From NCBI GenBank assembly GCA_044239865.1, contig JBIIAO010000002.1:558001-622000 (forward strand): a stretch of DNA of 64,000 nt, given 5' to 3'. Below the pieces are notes generated by a model. It did no database searches and was not told the origin of the DNA. It saw nothing but the letters and a program-made list of their open reading frames with translations. Position 1 is the stretch's first letter; each line of letters starts with the position of its first letter. This DNA comes from CAIZGX01 sp044239865 (GTDB lineage Bacteria; Bacteroidota; Bacteroidia; Flavobacteriales_D; Sanyastnellaceae). Both the position numbers and the translations under genes were made by a program. Shown here in pieces: positions 24,049-33,485 of the stretch.

Positions 24049-24675
24049 ATGAAAACAAAAAACACCATTCTCTCCCTTTCTCTTTTGCTCGTGTTCTGCT
24101 CGTGCGAAAAAGAGAAGCCCATTCCAAACATTCAATGTCGCGTTGTTGAACAAGGCTCCAACGTGCCGATTCCCTTTGCGCAAGTTCAATGGTACGAGCT
24201 CGAAGGGTTCGGAAGTACAGTTAGCTACGTGCCTTCCTTCATCTCCATTGCAAATGAAAACGGTGAATTCGAAATACCGAAAGATGCAACAGTAGACGTT
24301 GCTAAAGCAGTTGCGAATTCCACTGATCAATATTCCGAATTCGGATTTACGGATGTGCTGTTCTATGCGGGTAGTAATGTTATAAAAATCCCCATTTCAT
24401 GCAAAGCCAAGCTTCGCCTTCAACTTATAGATGATCCGAACACGCAGCACAACATTGTTGGTGCCTCCTTCAAAGTAAACAATGGTTTTCGCGGAATAAC
24501 ACAAGAGGCCGACTTAGCTGGCAACGGCGCTGAATGCTTCTTCGAAGTAACAGCGCATTTCCACATAGAACTTGAAATTAAAAAGCATTACGCTTCCGGA
24601 AACTATTCTTCAGAATGGATAACCCTCGATGCGATACAAGCCAATGAAATCAATACCTACACCTTATACTATTAA
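24049..24675 (+). CDS. Lipoprotein with carboxypeptidase-regulatory-like beta domain
   Basis: 208 residues. A lipobox (LLVFCSC) gives a lipid-anchored protein. The mature part begins as a transthyretin-like beta sandwich (CRVVEQGSNVPIPFAQVQWY, then ANENGEFEIPKDA). It lies 3 bases before the large esterase gene and is likely co-transcribed with it. No specific function can be given. Confidence 0.65.
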   Translation: MKTKNTILSLSLLLVFCSCEKEKPIPNIQCRVVEQGSNVPIPFAQVQWYELEGFGSTVSYVPSFISIANENGEFEIPKDATVDVAKAVANSTDQYSEFGFTDVLFYAGSNVIKIPISCKAKLRLQLIDDPNTQHNIVGASFKVNNGFRGITQEADLAGNGAECFFEVTAHFHIELEIKKHYASGNYSSEWITLDAIQANEINTYTLYY

Positions 24676-24678
24676 AAA

Positions 24679-27600
24679 ATGAAAAAGTTAACAACCCTCT
24701 TCTTTTCACTTTGCGCATTGTTCACGTTTGCGCAAAACAACTACACGCCAGTTGTAAAATCTACAGCTTTCAATCAGGCGCTCTCTAAAAATAATTCGCT
24801 AGTTTACACTAAAACGCAAGCGGCAAAAGATGCTTTTCTATTTTTATGTGGAAAAGATTCCAACCACTTCTATTTCCCCGATTATCGCGGTCATCTTGAA
24901 AGTCTTCCGAATGAAAGCAATGCTTCATATTTGGAAGTGTGGGACGTTGTCTATGTGCGCGAAGCCAACAACTCGAGCGACACGAGCCAATTCATTCTAA
25001 GTAATTCGAGCTTACTCACTCCAGGTATACATGTCTTCAACATGCACAACGAAGTACAATCGAATTACCACTCAAATGTAATTGTGCAATCCATAAGTTT
25101 CGATGAAGGGACAAGTTGGAACAGCGTCACTAACAATTCCATTTCAACCCTAATTCCATCGAATAGCGAATGGTTCTCTGTTGCCGTGAAATATTCGGTA
25201 AACGGAACAATCAAAAAAACAGGAATGAAATTTCAAGTCGAAACAAAAAGTTTGTTAACTCCAGACACGGCGCCGTGGGCGACTGGAAACACCTTTCAAA
25301 TAGATACACTACTTGGGAACAAACTCATTAAAGGCAACGCTTATACGCTCTTAAGCACCGACGGTATTTTCGATAAACCGTTTGTTTTTGTGGAAGGAAT
25401 AGATTTCGGAACAGATCATAGCCCAACAAGAAATGGCACTTTCGGTTGGGACGCATTTTCTTCAGGTTCAACAAGCGGACAATATTCCATGTTGCAATTA
25501 ATGCCCTATTGGATTGACACTTTGCAGCAGCACGGATATGATTTAGTGCTGGTAGATTTTTACGACGGAGCTAGAGATATTCGAGAAAACGCAGCACTCG
25601 TAGAAAAAGTAATTGCACTATGCAATGCCTATAAAAACAGCGATGAGCCTTTGGTTATTGCCGGAGCAAGCATGGGCGGGCTAATCTCTCGTTACGCGCT
25701 TCGCAATATGGAAATTCAAAATAAAAATCATTGCACACGACTCTACATAAGCCTAGATGCCCCGCATCTTGGAGCTTACATTCCGTTAAGTCTTCAATCT
25801 ACATTATACTTCATGGCTCCTCATAGCTCTGCCGCTAGCAGCTTTGTTTACGACAAACTGGAACGACCTGCAGCGCAACAACTACTCATGTACCACTGGG
25901 GTTCATATGATCCTTTATTACCTACGAAATTCTTAAATTTTCAAGCCGAGCTACTCGAAATGGGGCTGCCGAAAAAATGTAGAAACATTGCTGTGTCGAA
26001 TGGTAATAAACACGGCACTGGATTAAACGCAAGCCCTGGAACTCCACTACTCTTAGAATCTTGTAACGCTACCAACTTGCTATCAGGAGACGAATTTAGA
26101 TTGAAATTATTCCCGCTTCCAGGTTCTACCAATGATTCTGAAAGCACAGACGCTTTTCACATACTTGCCGATTTAAAACTCACCGAAATCGATTTCGATT
26201 TTCTTAGTATTTCTATCTCTGAGTATTCTTCAAAACCAAAAGTATCGGCTTCGGCATTGCCCTATGACTATTCCTGCGGTGGTTATTCTTCATCGATAAA
26301 AGATTTTGTAGACGCCATTAACGAAACGCCTGCATTCAATAATGCCTGCGGATCTATTAGCTCCGACATCTATCAATCGTATCATAATTTCGTTCCAACT
26401 ACGAGCGCATTACTTTGTGCAAACAACAATCCTTTCACGCCAATTAACGCGTCTGAAATTCCCTTCGACAACTGGTATGCACCTGAAGGAAATAACCAAC
26501 CTCATTCTGGAATTAACTACGGCAACCTCGCATTCATTGCCGAAGAAGTATTCGCTGATGAACTACCGAACGGACATTCGGTTTTTAGAATGAACACTGA
26601 AAACGGAGGTTCTTTCAATTTTGGAAAAACAGGATTGCAAGTTCTTCCTTCAACAATCATTGAAAACAATTCTGTGGTAAGCATTGGCGCTCTCGGGGAA
26701 AGTCAGTCTTCTCAGAATAGTATTGTTTTTCCTGGAGATGAAGTGTCCATTGAGACGGGAATCGATTGTGGCACTGGAAGCGTTGATATTCAAGAAAACG
26801 GAGTGCTTCGAATTGGCGATGCTACTGGCCTCGTTCAAGCGTTTTTACTTATTCAAGAATCAACATCCATAAACCTTTACACCAACGGTGTGCTTTTCAT
26901 TCAACCCAACGGAACGTTGATTTTAGAAAATAATTCCACGCTGAATTTGTTAGGTGGAACGCTTCAAATTGAAGGAAAGGTAACATTACTCCCTGGCAGT
27001 AAAATCGTTTACGCCTCTGGCGAATTCATTTTGAACAACACCAACGCATCGCTTGAATTCAGGGGCGGACAGCTGCAGCTGGTTGCGCAAGCAGCGCTAA
27101 CCCTTCAAGCAAATGAAGGAACAATAGATGTGTATTCCATGTGGAATGAAACCGATGTGACTTTCGCAAGCGGAAGTCGCATGTTGGTGGAAGGGATGAA
27201 CCAAAACAATACGTTCTTGCGCATTCACGAAGGAGCAATGTTCAACGAATCGGGAACAGCGAATTACATCAAATTCAAAAATGGAAAAATTGAATTGAAT
27301 GAAAACGCGACACTTCTTTCCTACCAAAGATTGTTGTTCGAGAATACCAATATCACTGGCGATGAAAATGCACTTTGTCAAGTCGATTACAACACCATTT
27401 CCTTCTTGAACTCCTCTGTTGAGCAGTGCAAAATTGAAAACAATTATGGAAAACTATCTGCATCGAATACACTCTTCAACAATAACGGTTCAGTGAATAT
27501 CCGTTATGGAAATTACAACTTTCAAGATTGTGCTTTCAATTCAGCCAACCTCTTTTCAGAGCATTTGAAATCCCTGAGTCGAATCAAGAACACCTGTTTC

Positions 27601-29058
27601 CAAAACAACGACGTTGCTGTTTCAGATTACAGTTTGGTTGAAATTGGAATGACGAATTGCACATTCAATAACAACAATATTGCAGCACAAAAGAAAGGAG
27701 GAGTCTTCACCATTCGATGCACTCAATTTTCTCAGAATGGAACGGCATTGGAAATTGGAAAAGGCTGTGTGCTAAACATGTCTTCAAGCAGCGCGGGTGG
27801 ATACAATGTTTTCGAATTGAACGACGAGCACATTCACTTCTACCACAGCTCAACACCGCTGTTGAACAAAGGATTCAATTCGTTCAGCGGAGCCACCGAT
27901 TGCAATTTGTGCGGCAACATTGCAACCATATCTTCTATCGGATGCGCGCCTGTAACATTAGCAAGCGCAAGCAATCAATGGCTTCCTATTGCATCTGGAA
28001 GTTCTGGAATTGCACTCTATTCATCGAGCACATGCTCCAACGGAACACAAAGTATTATTTCACTAAGCCCATCGGTTGCTGTTTCCACAACTTGTCCATC
28101 TGTTATCGGAATTCTAAGTCCGACGAAGTCACTTGCGCAAGCGCGCCTTCAACAAAAAACACTTTCAGATTTGCCTGTGATTTTAACCACTGAATACGGA
28201 CAGTTGCCGCTTGACTCTGCGTTATCGCTAGCAGCTACATTGGCCTATGCTACAGACTCGTTGTTCGAAGGAAAGCGTTCGATAAAACTTTTCCATGAAA
28301 TTCTTACCTCGCCTTTGGATCGGAGCAACAGCGACATTCGTTCCTTGTCTGATTGGGGAATTGGCATGATGAAAAAGATGATTGAAGAGCTCGTTCTTCG
28401 CGGAGAAATAATTCCTGAGAACAATTCTGAATCGTTTGAAATCGCCGTTCAGCGTTACGTGAATTCATTGAATGCTTGCACCGACAGTGTGGTGTCTGAC
28501 TCTTCGTTTCACTCGCAGTTCTGGATTGAACTTTCCAAAGCACAACTCTTCCGCTCATTGGGAAATTCTAGTCTCTGCCACGCAATTCTAGAACAACTGA
28601 ACACGTGTAACGTTGAAGGTGAGGAATTGGAAGAATTACTTTATTGGAAGGCCCTTACAGCCCATGAGTTGAATAACACGACAACATCTTCTTCAAACAT
28701 AAACGATTCAATATTCACAAACTTGAGCAGTTCAAATTTTCCATTTGGAATTGAAATTCTTGGTCCACAAGAAGTGCTTTTCTACTCCTGTTTTTCAGAC
28801 AACAAAAATCTGAATTCTATTTCCGGAAAAATAATTCCTTCCATTAGCGCAGGAGAATTCAAACTTCAATTCACCAAGAAAAATAATTTAGTGAAATGGA
28901 AAATTCTCAGTGCTGTTGGACAACTAATTCATGAAGGAAATACACGCGAATGTTCTGAAATTCCGTTCAGTTTCGAATTGGCAAATGGATGTTACTTCCT
29001 GCAATATTCATCAGACAACGGAAGCATTCAGACTGAAAAATTCGTGATCGAAAACTAA
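24679..29058 (+). CDS. T9SS cargo: alpha/beta-hydrolase plus beta-helix plus sorting domain
   Basis: 1459 residues. Signal peptide 1-18 (ALFTFAQ). Residues about 230-480 form an alpha/beta-hydrolase of lipase/PGAP1-like type with the nucleophile in AGASMGGLISRYAL (Ser331). Residues about 660-1120 are repetitive short beta segments rich in Asn/Gly (LNLLGGTLQIEG, VTLLPGSKIVYASG) that suggest a right-handed beta-helix. A helical region follows. The last 75 residues resemble a T9SS type A sorting domain, with ILSAVGQLIHEGN and the end TEKFVIEN. Predicted to be exported to the cell surface. The substrate is unknown. Confidence 0.7.
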   Translation: MKKLTTLFFSLCALFTFAQNNYTPVVKSTAFNQALSKNNSLVYTKTQAAKDAFLFLCGKDSNHFYFPDYRGHLESLPNESNASYLEVWDVVYVREANNSSDTSQFILSNSSLLTPGIHVFNMHNEVQSNYHSNVIVQSISFDEGTSWNSVTNNSISTLIPSNSEWFSVAVKYSVNGTIKKTGMKFQVETKSLLTPDTAPWATGNTFQIDTLLGNKLIKGNAYTLLSTDGIFDKPFVFVEGIDFGTDHSPTRNGTFGWDAFSSGSTSGQYSMLQLMPYWIDTLQQHGYDLVLVDFYDGARDIRENAALVEKVIALCNAYKNSDEPLVIAGASMGGLISRYALRNMEIQNKNHCTRLYISLDAPHLGAYIPLSLQSTLYFMAPHSSAASSFVYDKLERPAAQQLLMYHWGSYDPLLPTKFLNFQAELLEMGLPKKCRNIAVSNGNKHGTGLNASPGTPLLLESCNATNLLSGDEFRLKLFPLPGSTNDSESTDAFHILADLKLTEIDFDFLSISISEYSSKPKVSASALPYDYSCGGYSSSIKDFVDAINETPAFNNACGSISSDIYQSYHNFVPTTSALLCANNNPFTPINASEIPFDNWYAPEGNNQPHSGINYGNLAFIAEEVFADELPNGHSVFRMNTENGGSFNFGKTGLQVLPSTIIENNSVVSIGALGESQSSQNSIVFPGDEVSIETGIDCGTGSVDIQENGVLRIGDATGLVQAFLLIQESTSINLYTNGVLFIQPNGTLILENNSTLNLLGGTLQIEGKVTLLPGSKIVYASGEFILNNTNASLEFRGGQLQLVAQAALTLQANEGTIDVYSMWNETDVTFASGSRMLVEGMNQNNTFLRIHEGAMFNESGTANYIKFKNGKIELNENATLLSYQRLLFENTNITGDENALCQVDYNTISFLNSSVEQCKIENNYGKLSASNTLFNNNGSVNIRYGNYNFQDCAFNSANLFSEHLKSLSRIKNTCFQNNDVAVSDYSLVEIGMTNCTFNNNNIAAQKKGGVFTIRCTQFSQNGTALEIGKGCVLNMSSSSAGGYNVFELNDEHIHFYHSSTPLLNKGFNSFSGATDCNLCGNIATISSIGCAPVTLASASNQWLPIASGSSGIALYSSSTCSNGTQSIISLSPSVAVSTTCPSVIGILSPTKSLAQARLQQKTLSDLPVILTTEYGQLPLDSALSLAATLAYATDSLFEGKRSIKLFHEILTSPLDRSNSDIRSLSDWGIGMMKKMIEELVLRGEIIPENNSESFEIAVQRYVNSLNACTDSVVSDSSFHSQFWIELSKAQLFRSLGNSSLCHAILEQLNTCNVEGEELEELLYWKALTAHELNNTTTSSSNINDSIFTNLSSSNFPFGIEILGPQEVLFYSCFSDNKNLNSISGKIIPSISAGEFKLQFTKKNNLVKWKILSAVGQLIHEGNTRECSEIPFSFELANGCYFLQYSSDNGSIQTEKFVIEN

Positions 29059-30363
29059 TTACAGGTGCATGAGAATATAAACTCCTGCACCACTAAAGAA
29101 ACCTAACATGGCCCAGAGTGAGATGTTCTTCAGGTACCAGGTGAACGACATCTTCTCTAAGCCCATTGCAGCTACACCTGCGGCAGATCCTATGATTAGC
29201 ATACTGCCGCCGGTGCCTGCAGTGTAGGCCAAGAAATGCCAAAACGTTCCGTCTTGAACGAAGTGTGAGGCCCAAAGATCTGTTGTGCCTGCTGCTTCAA
29301 TCGGATACATGCCAATGCTTGCAGCAACCAACGGAACGTTGTCTACAATAGCCGATAGCACGCCAATGGCAATGTTTATCGCGTAGGTGTTGTTCAACTG
29401 TTCCTTCAACCAAAATGACATTTGAGTCAAGTGTCCTGCTTCTTGAAGAGCACTCACCGAAAGTAAAATTCCCAAGAAGAAAAGGACTGACGGCATATCA
29501 ATTTTTCGCAACGCGCTTAACGCCGAATACTTCGCCTTGTCTGAATCCATTTTCCTTCCATTCATCAAATCAGTAACTAACCAAAGTACTCCCACAGAAA
29601 TCATCATTCCCATAAACGGAGGTAAGTGTGTGAGCGTTTTGAAAACAGGCACGAAAAGTAATCCGCCCAATCCCAAGACGAACACAATCATTTGCTTTGA
29701 CCGAGTCAAATCAGTAGTTGCAGATTCATGCAATTCAGGACGTTCTAAATTTCCCTTCAACACAAATGACAAAACAATTACGGGTACTAACAGACTGATT
29801 AAACTTGGAAGAAAAAGTTCTGAGATCAAAGGGCCCGTGGTCAATTGTCCGCCAATCCAAAGCATGGTTGTAGTCACATCCCCAATTGGACTCCAAGCTC
29901 CGCCTGCATTCGCCGCGATAACAATTACCCCTGCAAAAAACCAACGCGACTTTTGATTGCTGATGAGCTTTCGCGCAAGACTGACCATGACTATAGCAGT
30001 GGTTAAATTATCCAATGCGGCTGACAAAAAGAATGAAATCAAAGAAATAATCCACAGCAATTTAACTTGATTCGTTGTTGAAATGCGATCGGTAATAATC
30101 GCGAATCCGTTGTGCGCATCAATGATTTCAACAATGGTCATGGCACCCATTAAGAACAACAAGATGCCTGAGATCTCTTCAATGTGATGACCCAAACTCG
30201 CTTCCAAAACGTCGTGTGAAATTCCGGTTGGAGCTAGAACTAAAAGTGTCCAACACAAAACACCTGCGATTAATGCCGTCGCTGCTTTATCAATTTTCAC
30301 CGCATGCTCCGCCGCAATGAGAATATATGCAAGAACAAAAACAAATAGAATTGCTGTTATCAT
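29059..30363 (-). CDS. nhaD: Na+/H+ antiporter, NhaD type
   Basis: 434 residues with 11-12 membrane segments of the ion transporter superfamily. The opening AYILIAAEHAVKIDKAATAL, the region ALDNLTTAIVMVSL and IVDNVPLVAASIGMY are typical of NhaD. It exchanges sodium for protons across the inner membrane. Its ATG overlaps the ExbD stop by 3 bases (ATGA), so it is the last gene of a four-gene operon. Confidence 0.87.
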   Translation of the reverse strand: MITAILFVFVLAYILIAAEHAVKIDKAATALIAGVLCWTLLVLAPTGISHDVLEASLGHHIEEISGILLFLMGAMTIVEIIDAHNGFAIITDRISTTNQVKLLWIISLISFFLSAALDNLTTAIVMVSLARKLISNQKSRWFFAGVIVIAANAGGAWSPIGDVTTTMLWIGGQLTTGPLISELFLPSLISLLVPVIVLSFVLKGNLERPELHESATTDLTRSKQMIVFVLGLGGLLFVPVFKTLTHLPPFMGMMISVGVLWLVTDLMNGRKMDSDKAKYSALSALRKIDMPSVLFFLGILLSVSALQEAGHLTQMSFWLKEQLNNTYAINIAIGVLSAIVDNVPLVAASIGMYPIEAAGTTDLWASHFVQDGTFWHFLAYTAGTGGSMLIIGSAAGVAAMGLEKMSFTWYLKNISLWAMLGFFSGAGVYILMHL

Positions 30364-30767
30364 TCGCCTTCAACTTTGGAAGTTTTCAAATACATGCGAA
30401 TGTCGCTTTTCGCGCCCAACTGCATCACTTCCACCAAATCTTGAACAGGTAAATTTCGATCCATTGAAATGGAACAGGTGCTTTCCGGAAAAGTCTTTCC
30501 AATAAATTCCAAACGTTGACCCAGTTGCTCAACACTCATTTTCTCTCCATCGAGATAATAATCGTGATATTCATCTACCGCCAATTGCAACGTCTTCTTA
30601 GGCTCGCGCTGCTGAGTCTCGCCTGCCTCTGGCAACAACACTTTGATGACATTCGGATTAGCGAGCGTAGAAAGAATTAGGAAAAACAAAAGCAAGAAGA
30701 ACATAATGTCGTTCAACGCATGCGTGTTCACCACAGCCCCTCGCTTCTTTCTTCTTTTTATATTCAT
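30360..30767 (-). CDS. ExbD/TolR-type energy-transducing protein
   Basis: 135 residues: a short basic N-terminus, one membrane helix (IMFFLLLFFLILSTLA) and a periplasmic domain. The conserved membrane aspartate is in ALNDIMFFLLLFF. It pairs with the adjacent ExbB-type channel to use the proton gradient for TonB-dependent uptake or envelope work. The 5' end overlaps exbB by 4 bases. Confidence 0.85.
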   Translation of the reverse strand: MNIKRRKKRGAVVNTHALNDIMFFLLLFFLILSTLANPNVIKVLLPEAGETQQREPKKTLQLAVDEYHDYYLDGEKMSVEQLGQRLEFIGKTFPESTCSISMDRNLPVQDLVEVMQLGAKSDIRMYLKTSKVEGE

Positions 30768-31420
30768 TTTCCTTGAAGGAATAATGTTTTAAGTTGAAGA
30801 GAATATTCTTCCATTTGCGCCACAAACTTGTCTACAGAATTTTGTAGCAACTGATAAAAAACGAAGGCTATAATTCCAACCACCAATCCGCCTGCTGAGG
30901 AAACCATCTTTTGGTAAAGACCTTCAGAAATAACTCCAATGCTTATATCTGCTGTGGTTGAAATGTCGAAGAAAATAGTAATAACTCCAGCTATGGTTCC
31001 AATGAATCCCAAGAGCGGCGCTACTCCCGCAACAATCGACAACACGTTTAATCTTCTTTCCAAATAAGCCACTTCAACATTGGCGGCTTGTTCCATTAAC
31101 TTCTCTTGCTCGTCGGCAGAAATTTCAGTGAGGGCAGCGTATTGAAAAATACGTGACCAAGCTGCGTTGTCTTCTTCACACAAACGCGCAGCTTCTGTGT
31201 TGTTTCCAACCTTCAACGCTGCTAAAAAATTCTCGAAATTATTCTTCTTTCCAACACCTTGTTTTCCTAGAAAAAGGTAACGCTCAATCACAATCACAAT
31301 CGTTAAAATAGAGAGAAGCAAAAGTGGAATCATTACCCACCCTCCTTTGAAGATAAGGCCAATTAAATCCAACGATTTCTCATAGGTTGCTCCTTGCGGT
31401 GCGGCTTGCAAATAGATCAT
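30764..31420 (-). CDS. MotA/TolQ/ExbB proton channel
   Basis: 218 residues with three membrane helices. The family region ERRLNVLSIVAGVAPLLGFI, then GTIAGVITIFFDI and AGGLVVGIIAFVFYQLLQ, is intact. It forms the stator channel with the ExbD-type protein that follows. It begins one base after the dehydrogenase stop. Confidence 0.88.
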   Translation of the reverse strand: MIYLQAAPQGATYEKSLDLIGLIFKGGWVMIPLLLLSILTIVIVIERYLFLGKQGVGKKNNFENFLAALKVGNNTEAARLCEEDNAAWSRIFQYAALTEISADEQEKLMEQAANVEVAYLERRLNVLSIVAGVAPLLGFIGTIAGVITIFFDISTTADISIGVISEGLYQKMVSSAGGLVVGIIAFVFYQLLQNSVDKFVAQMEEYSLQLKTLFLQGK

Positions 31421-31421
31421 C

Positions 31422-32657
31422 TTAAACTAATTTTTTTAATGCAATTTCAAACGCGTGCTTCGAAACGAACTGTTCTTCGCTTCCTTGCTGATGAACATTT
31501 TTCAACGCTTCACCAATAATTTTCGAAGTGTCAGAGAAGATTCCTTCATCAGATAAATCAACATCTGAATCGCTCATCAAGTAAGCGAAAACTCTCGCCA
31601 TTCCGCAATTCGAAATAAAATCTGGAACGACACTAAAGTGTGCATCGCACCATTCCGAAATAGGTCCGTAAAAGATTTGCTGATCTGCAAACGGAACATT
31701 CGCTCCGCAAGCGATAACAGATACTCCTGCTTTGTGCATGCGCTCTGCTTGTTCTTGACTCACCAAGCGAGATGCCGCACATGGAAGAAATACATCTGCT
31801 TGAAGATCCCAAACCTTTGCATTGATTTCTTCGAATGAAAGCATTCCTTCAGCAACCAATGTGTTGTTCACGCGATTCAAAAACAACGTGCGGATTTCTT
31901 CAAATGAATACCCGTTCTCGTTAATCAATCCGCCGTTTCTATCAATAATTCCAACTACAGATGCGCCTGCTTGGCTCATGTAAAAAGCAGCAGCAGCACC
32001 CACGTTTCCCCAACCTTGAACAATCACTTTCTTACCCACAAGACTCTTCTCATTTTTCCATATTTCGAAAAAATGACGAACGCTTTCCCCAACACCGTAG
32101 CCCGTAATCATATCGGCTACCTTGAATTTCATATTTACATCTGGAGAATACTTAACGTCTTCAATGATGCTTACAACACCTCTTCTCAAATTTCCAATAC
32201 GCTTTACTTTCTGCGCTTCCGTAGGCTTGAAGTGTCCGTTGAACACGCCTTCTTGCGGATGCCATACACCGCAATCTTCCGTCATTGGAATAACCTCGTG
32301 AATCTCATCTACGTTCAAATCGCCACCTGTTCCGTAGTAATGTTTCAATAACGGAGTTACAGCAGCATACCAACGCTTCAAGACTTCCTTCTTGCGAGGA
32401 TCGGCCGGATCGAAATTAATTCCACTCTTCGCGCCACCAATTTGTGGTCCGCTTACCGTGAACTTCACTTCCATTGTTTTCGCCAATGACAAAACTTCGT
32501 GCTTGTCTAAACCAACTCTCATGCGGGTTCCACCACCTGCAGCACCGCCACGCAATGAGTTAATCACTACCCAACCTTGCGCTTCAGTAAATGGATCATT
32601 CCATTCAAAAACTACTTCTGGTTTCTTATTTTCGTACTGCGACAATAAATCCTTCAT
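31422..32657 (-). CDS. Glu/Leu/Phe/Val-family dehydrogenase
   Basis: 411 residues. The N-terminal dimerisation/catalytic part carries GGAAGGGTRMR and GPQIGGAKSGINFDP with the catalytic lysine. The C-terminal Rossmann domain has VQGWGNVGAAAAFYMSQAG. Most likely a glutamate dehydrogenase linking 2-oxoglutarate and ammonium, though branched-chain specificity is not excluded. It is the first gene of an operon with ExbB, ExbD and NhaD. Confidence 0.85.
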   Translation of the reverse strand: MKDLLSQYENKKPEVVFEWNDPFTEAQGWVVINSLRGGAAGGGTRMRVGLDKHEVLSLAKTMEVKFTVSGPQIGGAKSGINFDPADPRKKEVLKRWYAAVTPLLKHYYGTGGDLNVDEIHEVIPMTEDCGVWHPQEGVFNGHFKPTEAQKVKRIGNLRRGVVSIIEDVKYSPDVNMKFKVADMITGYGVGESVRHFFEIWKNEKSLVGKKVIVQGWGNVGAAAAFYMSQAGASVVGIIDRNGGLINENGYSFEEIRTLFLNRVNNTLVAEGMLSFEEINAKVWDLQADVFLPCAASRLVSQEQAERMHKAGVSVIACGANVPFADQQIFYGPISEWCDAHFSVVPDFISNCGMARVFAYLMSDSDVDLSDEGIFSDTSKIIGEALKNVHQQGSEEQFVSKHAFEIALKKLV

Positions 32658-32679
32658 TCTCTTGTTAATTTAGACTTCA

Positions 32680-32687
32680 CAAAACTA
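32680..32687 (-). promoter_or_regulatory. -7 box TAGTTTTG of the dehydrogenase operon
   Basis: Full consensus on the minus strand with a leader of about 20 bases. It lies in a 39-base divergent gap; a weaker TAATTTAG on the plus strand at 32666-32673 may serve the DUF4349 gene. Confidence 0.5.
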
Positions 32688-32696
32688 ACACAAAAC

Positions 32697-33440
32697 ATGC
32701 GTTTAACGAGTATTCCCTTTCTGTTTGCAACCGTTCTATTGGCTTCGACTTTTCTAACTTCTTGCGCCTACGAAAAATCTGCTGCTTACGATTACGATAA
32801 CAACACGAACGGAGGGTTTGAAAGACAGTACGACGGACTCTACGCTAACGCGAATTTAGAAGAAAGTAGAGATAAGGTTGACTTCAGCAGTCTCTCTGCA
32901 ACGAAAGAATACAGCGGACCGAAAATGTTGGTGTACAACGCGAACATCGGTATAACTGTAAAAAATTCAGACTCCACCATTTCACAAATCACCCGCATTG
33001 CTGCAGAACAAAAAGGATACGTAGTAAGCAAAAGCAACTACCAAATTACCATTCGCATTGAATCTGAAAAGTTAGACGGAACCGTTTCGCAAGTTTCGAA
33101 ATTGGGAAAGCTTACCCGCAAAAGCGTATCTACGACAGACGTTTCAGACAACTACGCCGACATTAAAATTCGACTCGACAATGCTGAAAAAGCACGAACG
33201 CGCTATCTCGAATTATTAGCAAAAGCAGAAAACGTAGAAGCAGCGTTGAAGGTGGAAAAAGAACTAGAGCGCTTGAATACTGAGATTGATCAGCTGCGCG
33301 GACAGGTCATTAAGATGGAACACGACATTCGCTTTTCAACGCTAACGGTAAACGTGAATCAAAAACAAAAACTCGGACCGCTCGGATACCTTTTCGTCGG
33401 AATTGGAAAAGGCATCGGTTGGTTATTTGTACGCGGATAA
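32697..33440 (+). CDS. DUF4349 lipoprotein
   Basis: 247 residues. Lipobox at FLTSC. The mature protein has the DUF4349 layout: a beta region (MLVYNANIGITVKNSDSTI, IRIESEKLDGTVSQVSKLGK), a long coiled coil (about 165-210, ELLAKAENVEAALKVEKELE) and a short C-terminal hydrophobic segment. The function is not established. Confidence 0.83.
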   Translation: MRLTSIPFLFATVLLASTFLTSCAYEKSAAYDYDNNTNGGFERQYDGLYANANLEESRDKVDFSSLSATKEYSGPKMLVYNANIGITVKNSDSTISQITRIAAEQKGYVVSKSNYQITIRIESEKLDGTVSQVSKLGKLTRKSVSTTDVSDNYADIKIRLDNAEKARTRYLELLAKAENVEAALKVEKELERLNTEIDQLRGQVIKMEHDIRFSTLTVNVNQKQKLGPLGYLFVGIGKGIGWLFVRG

Positions 33441-33485
33441 ACAATTCATCCTTTCCTTTGTTTGAAATAGAAACTTAGGAAAATC

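Noticed and set aside
29537..29956. Plus-strand open frame of 139 codons inside nhaD
   Set aside because: It is antisense to a well-conserved membrane protein and has no independent features.
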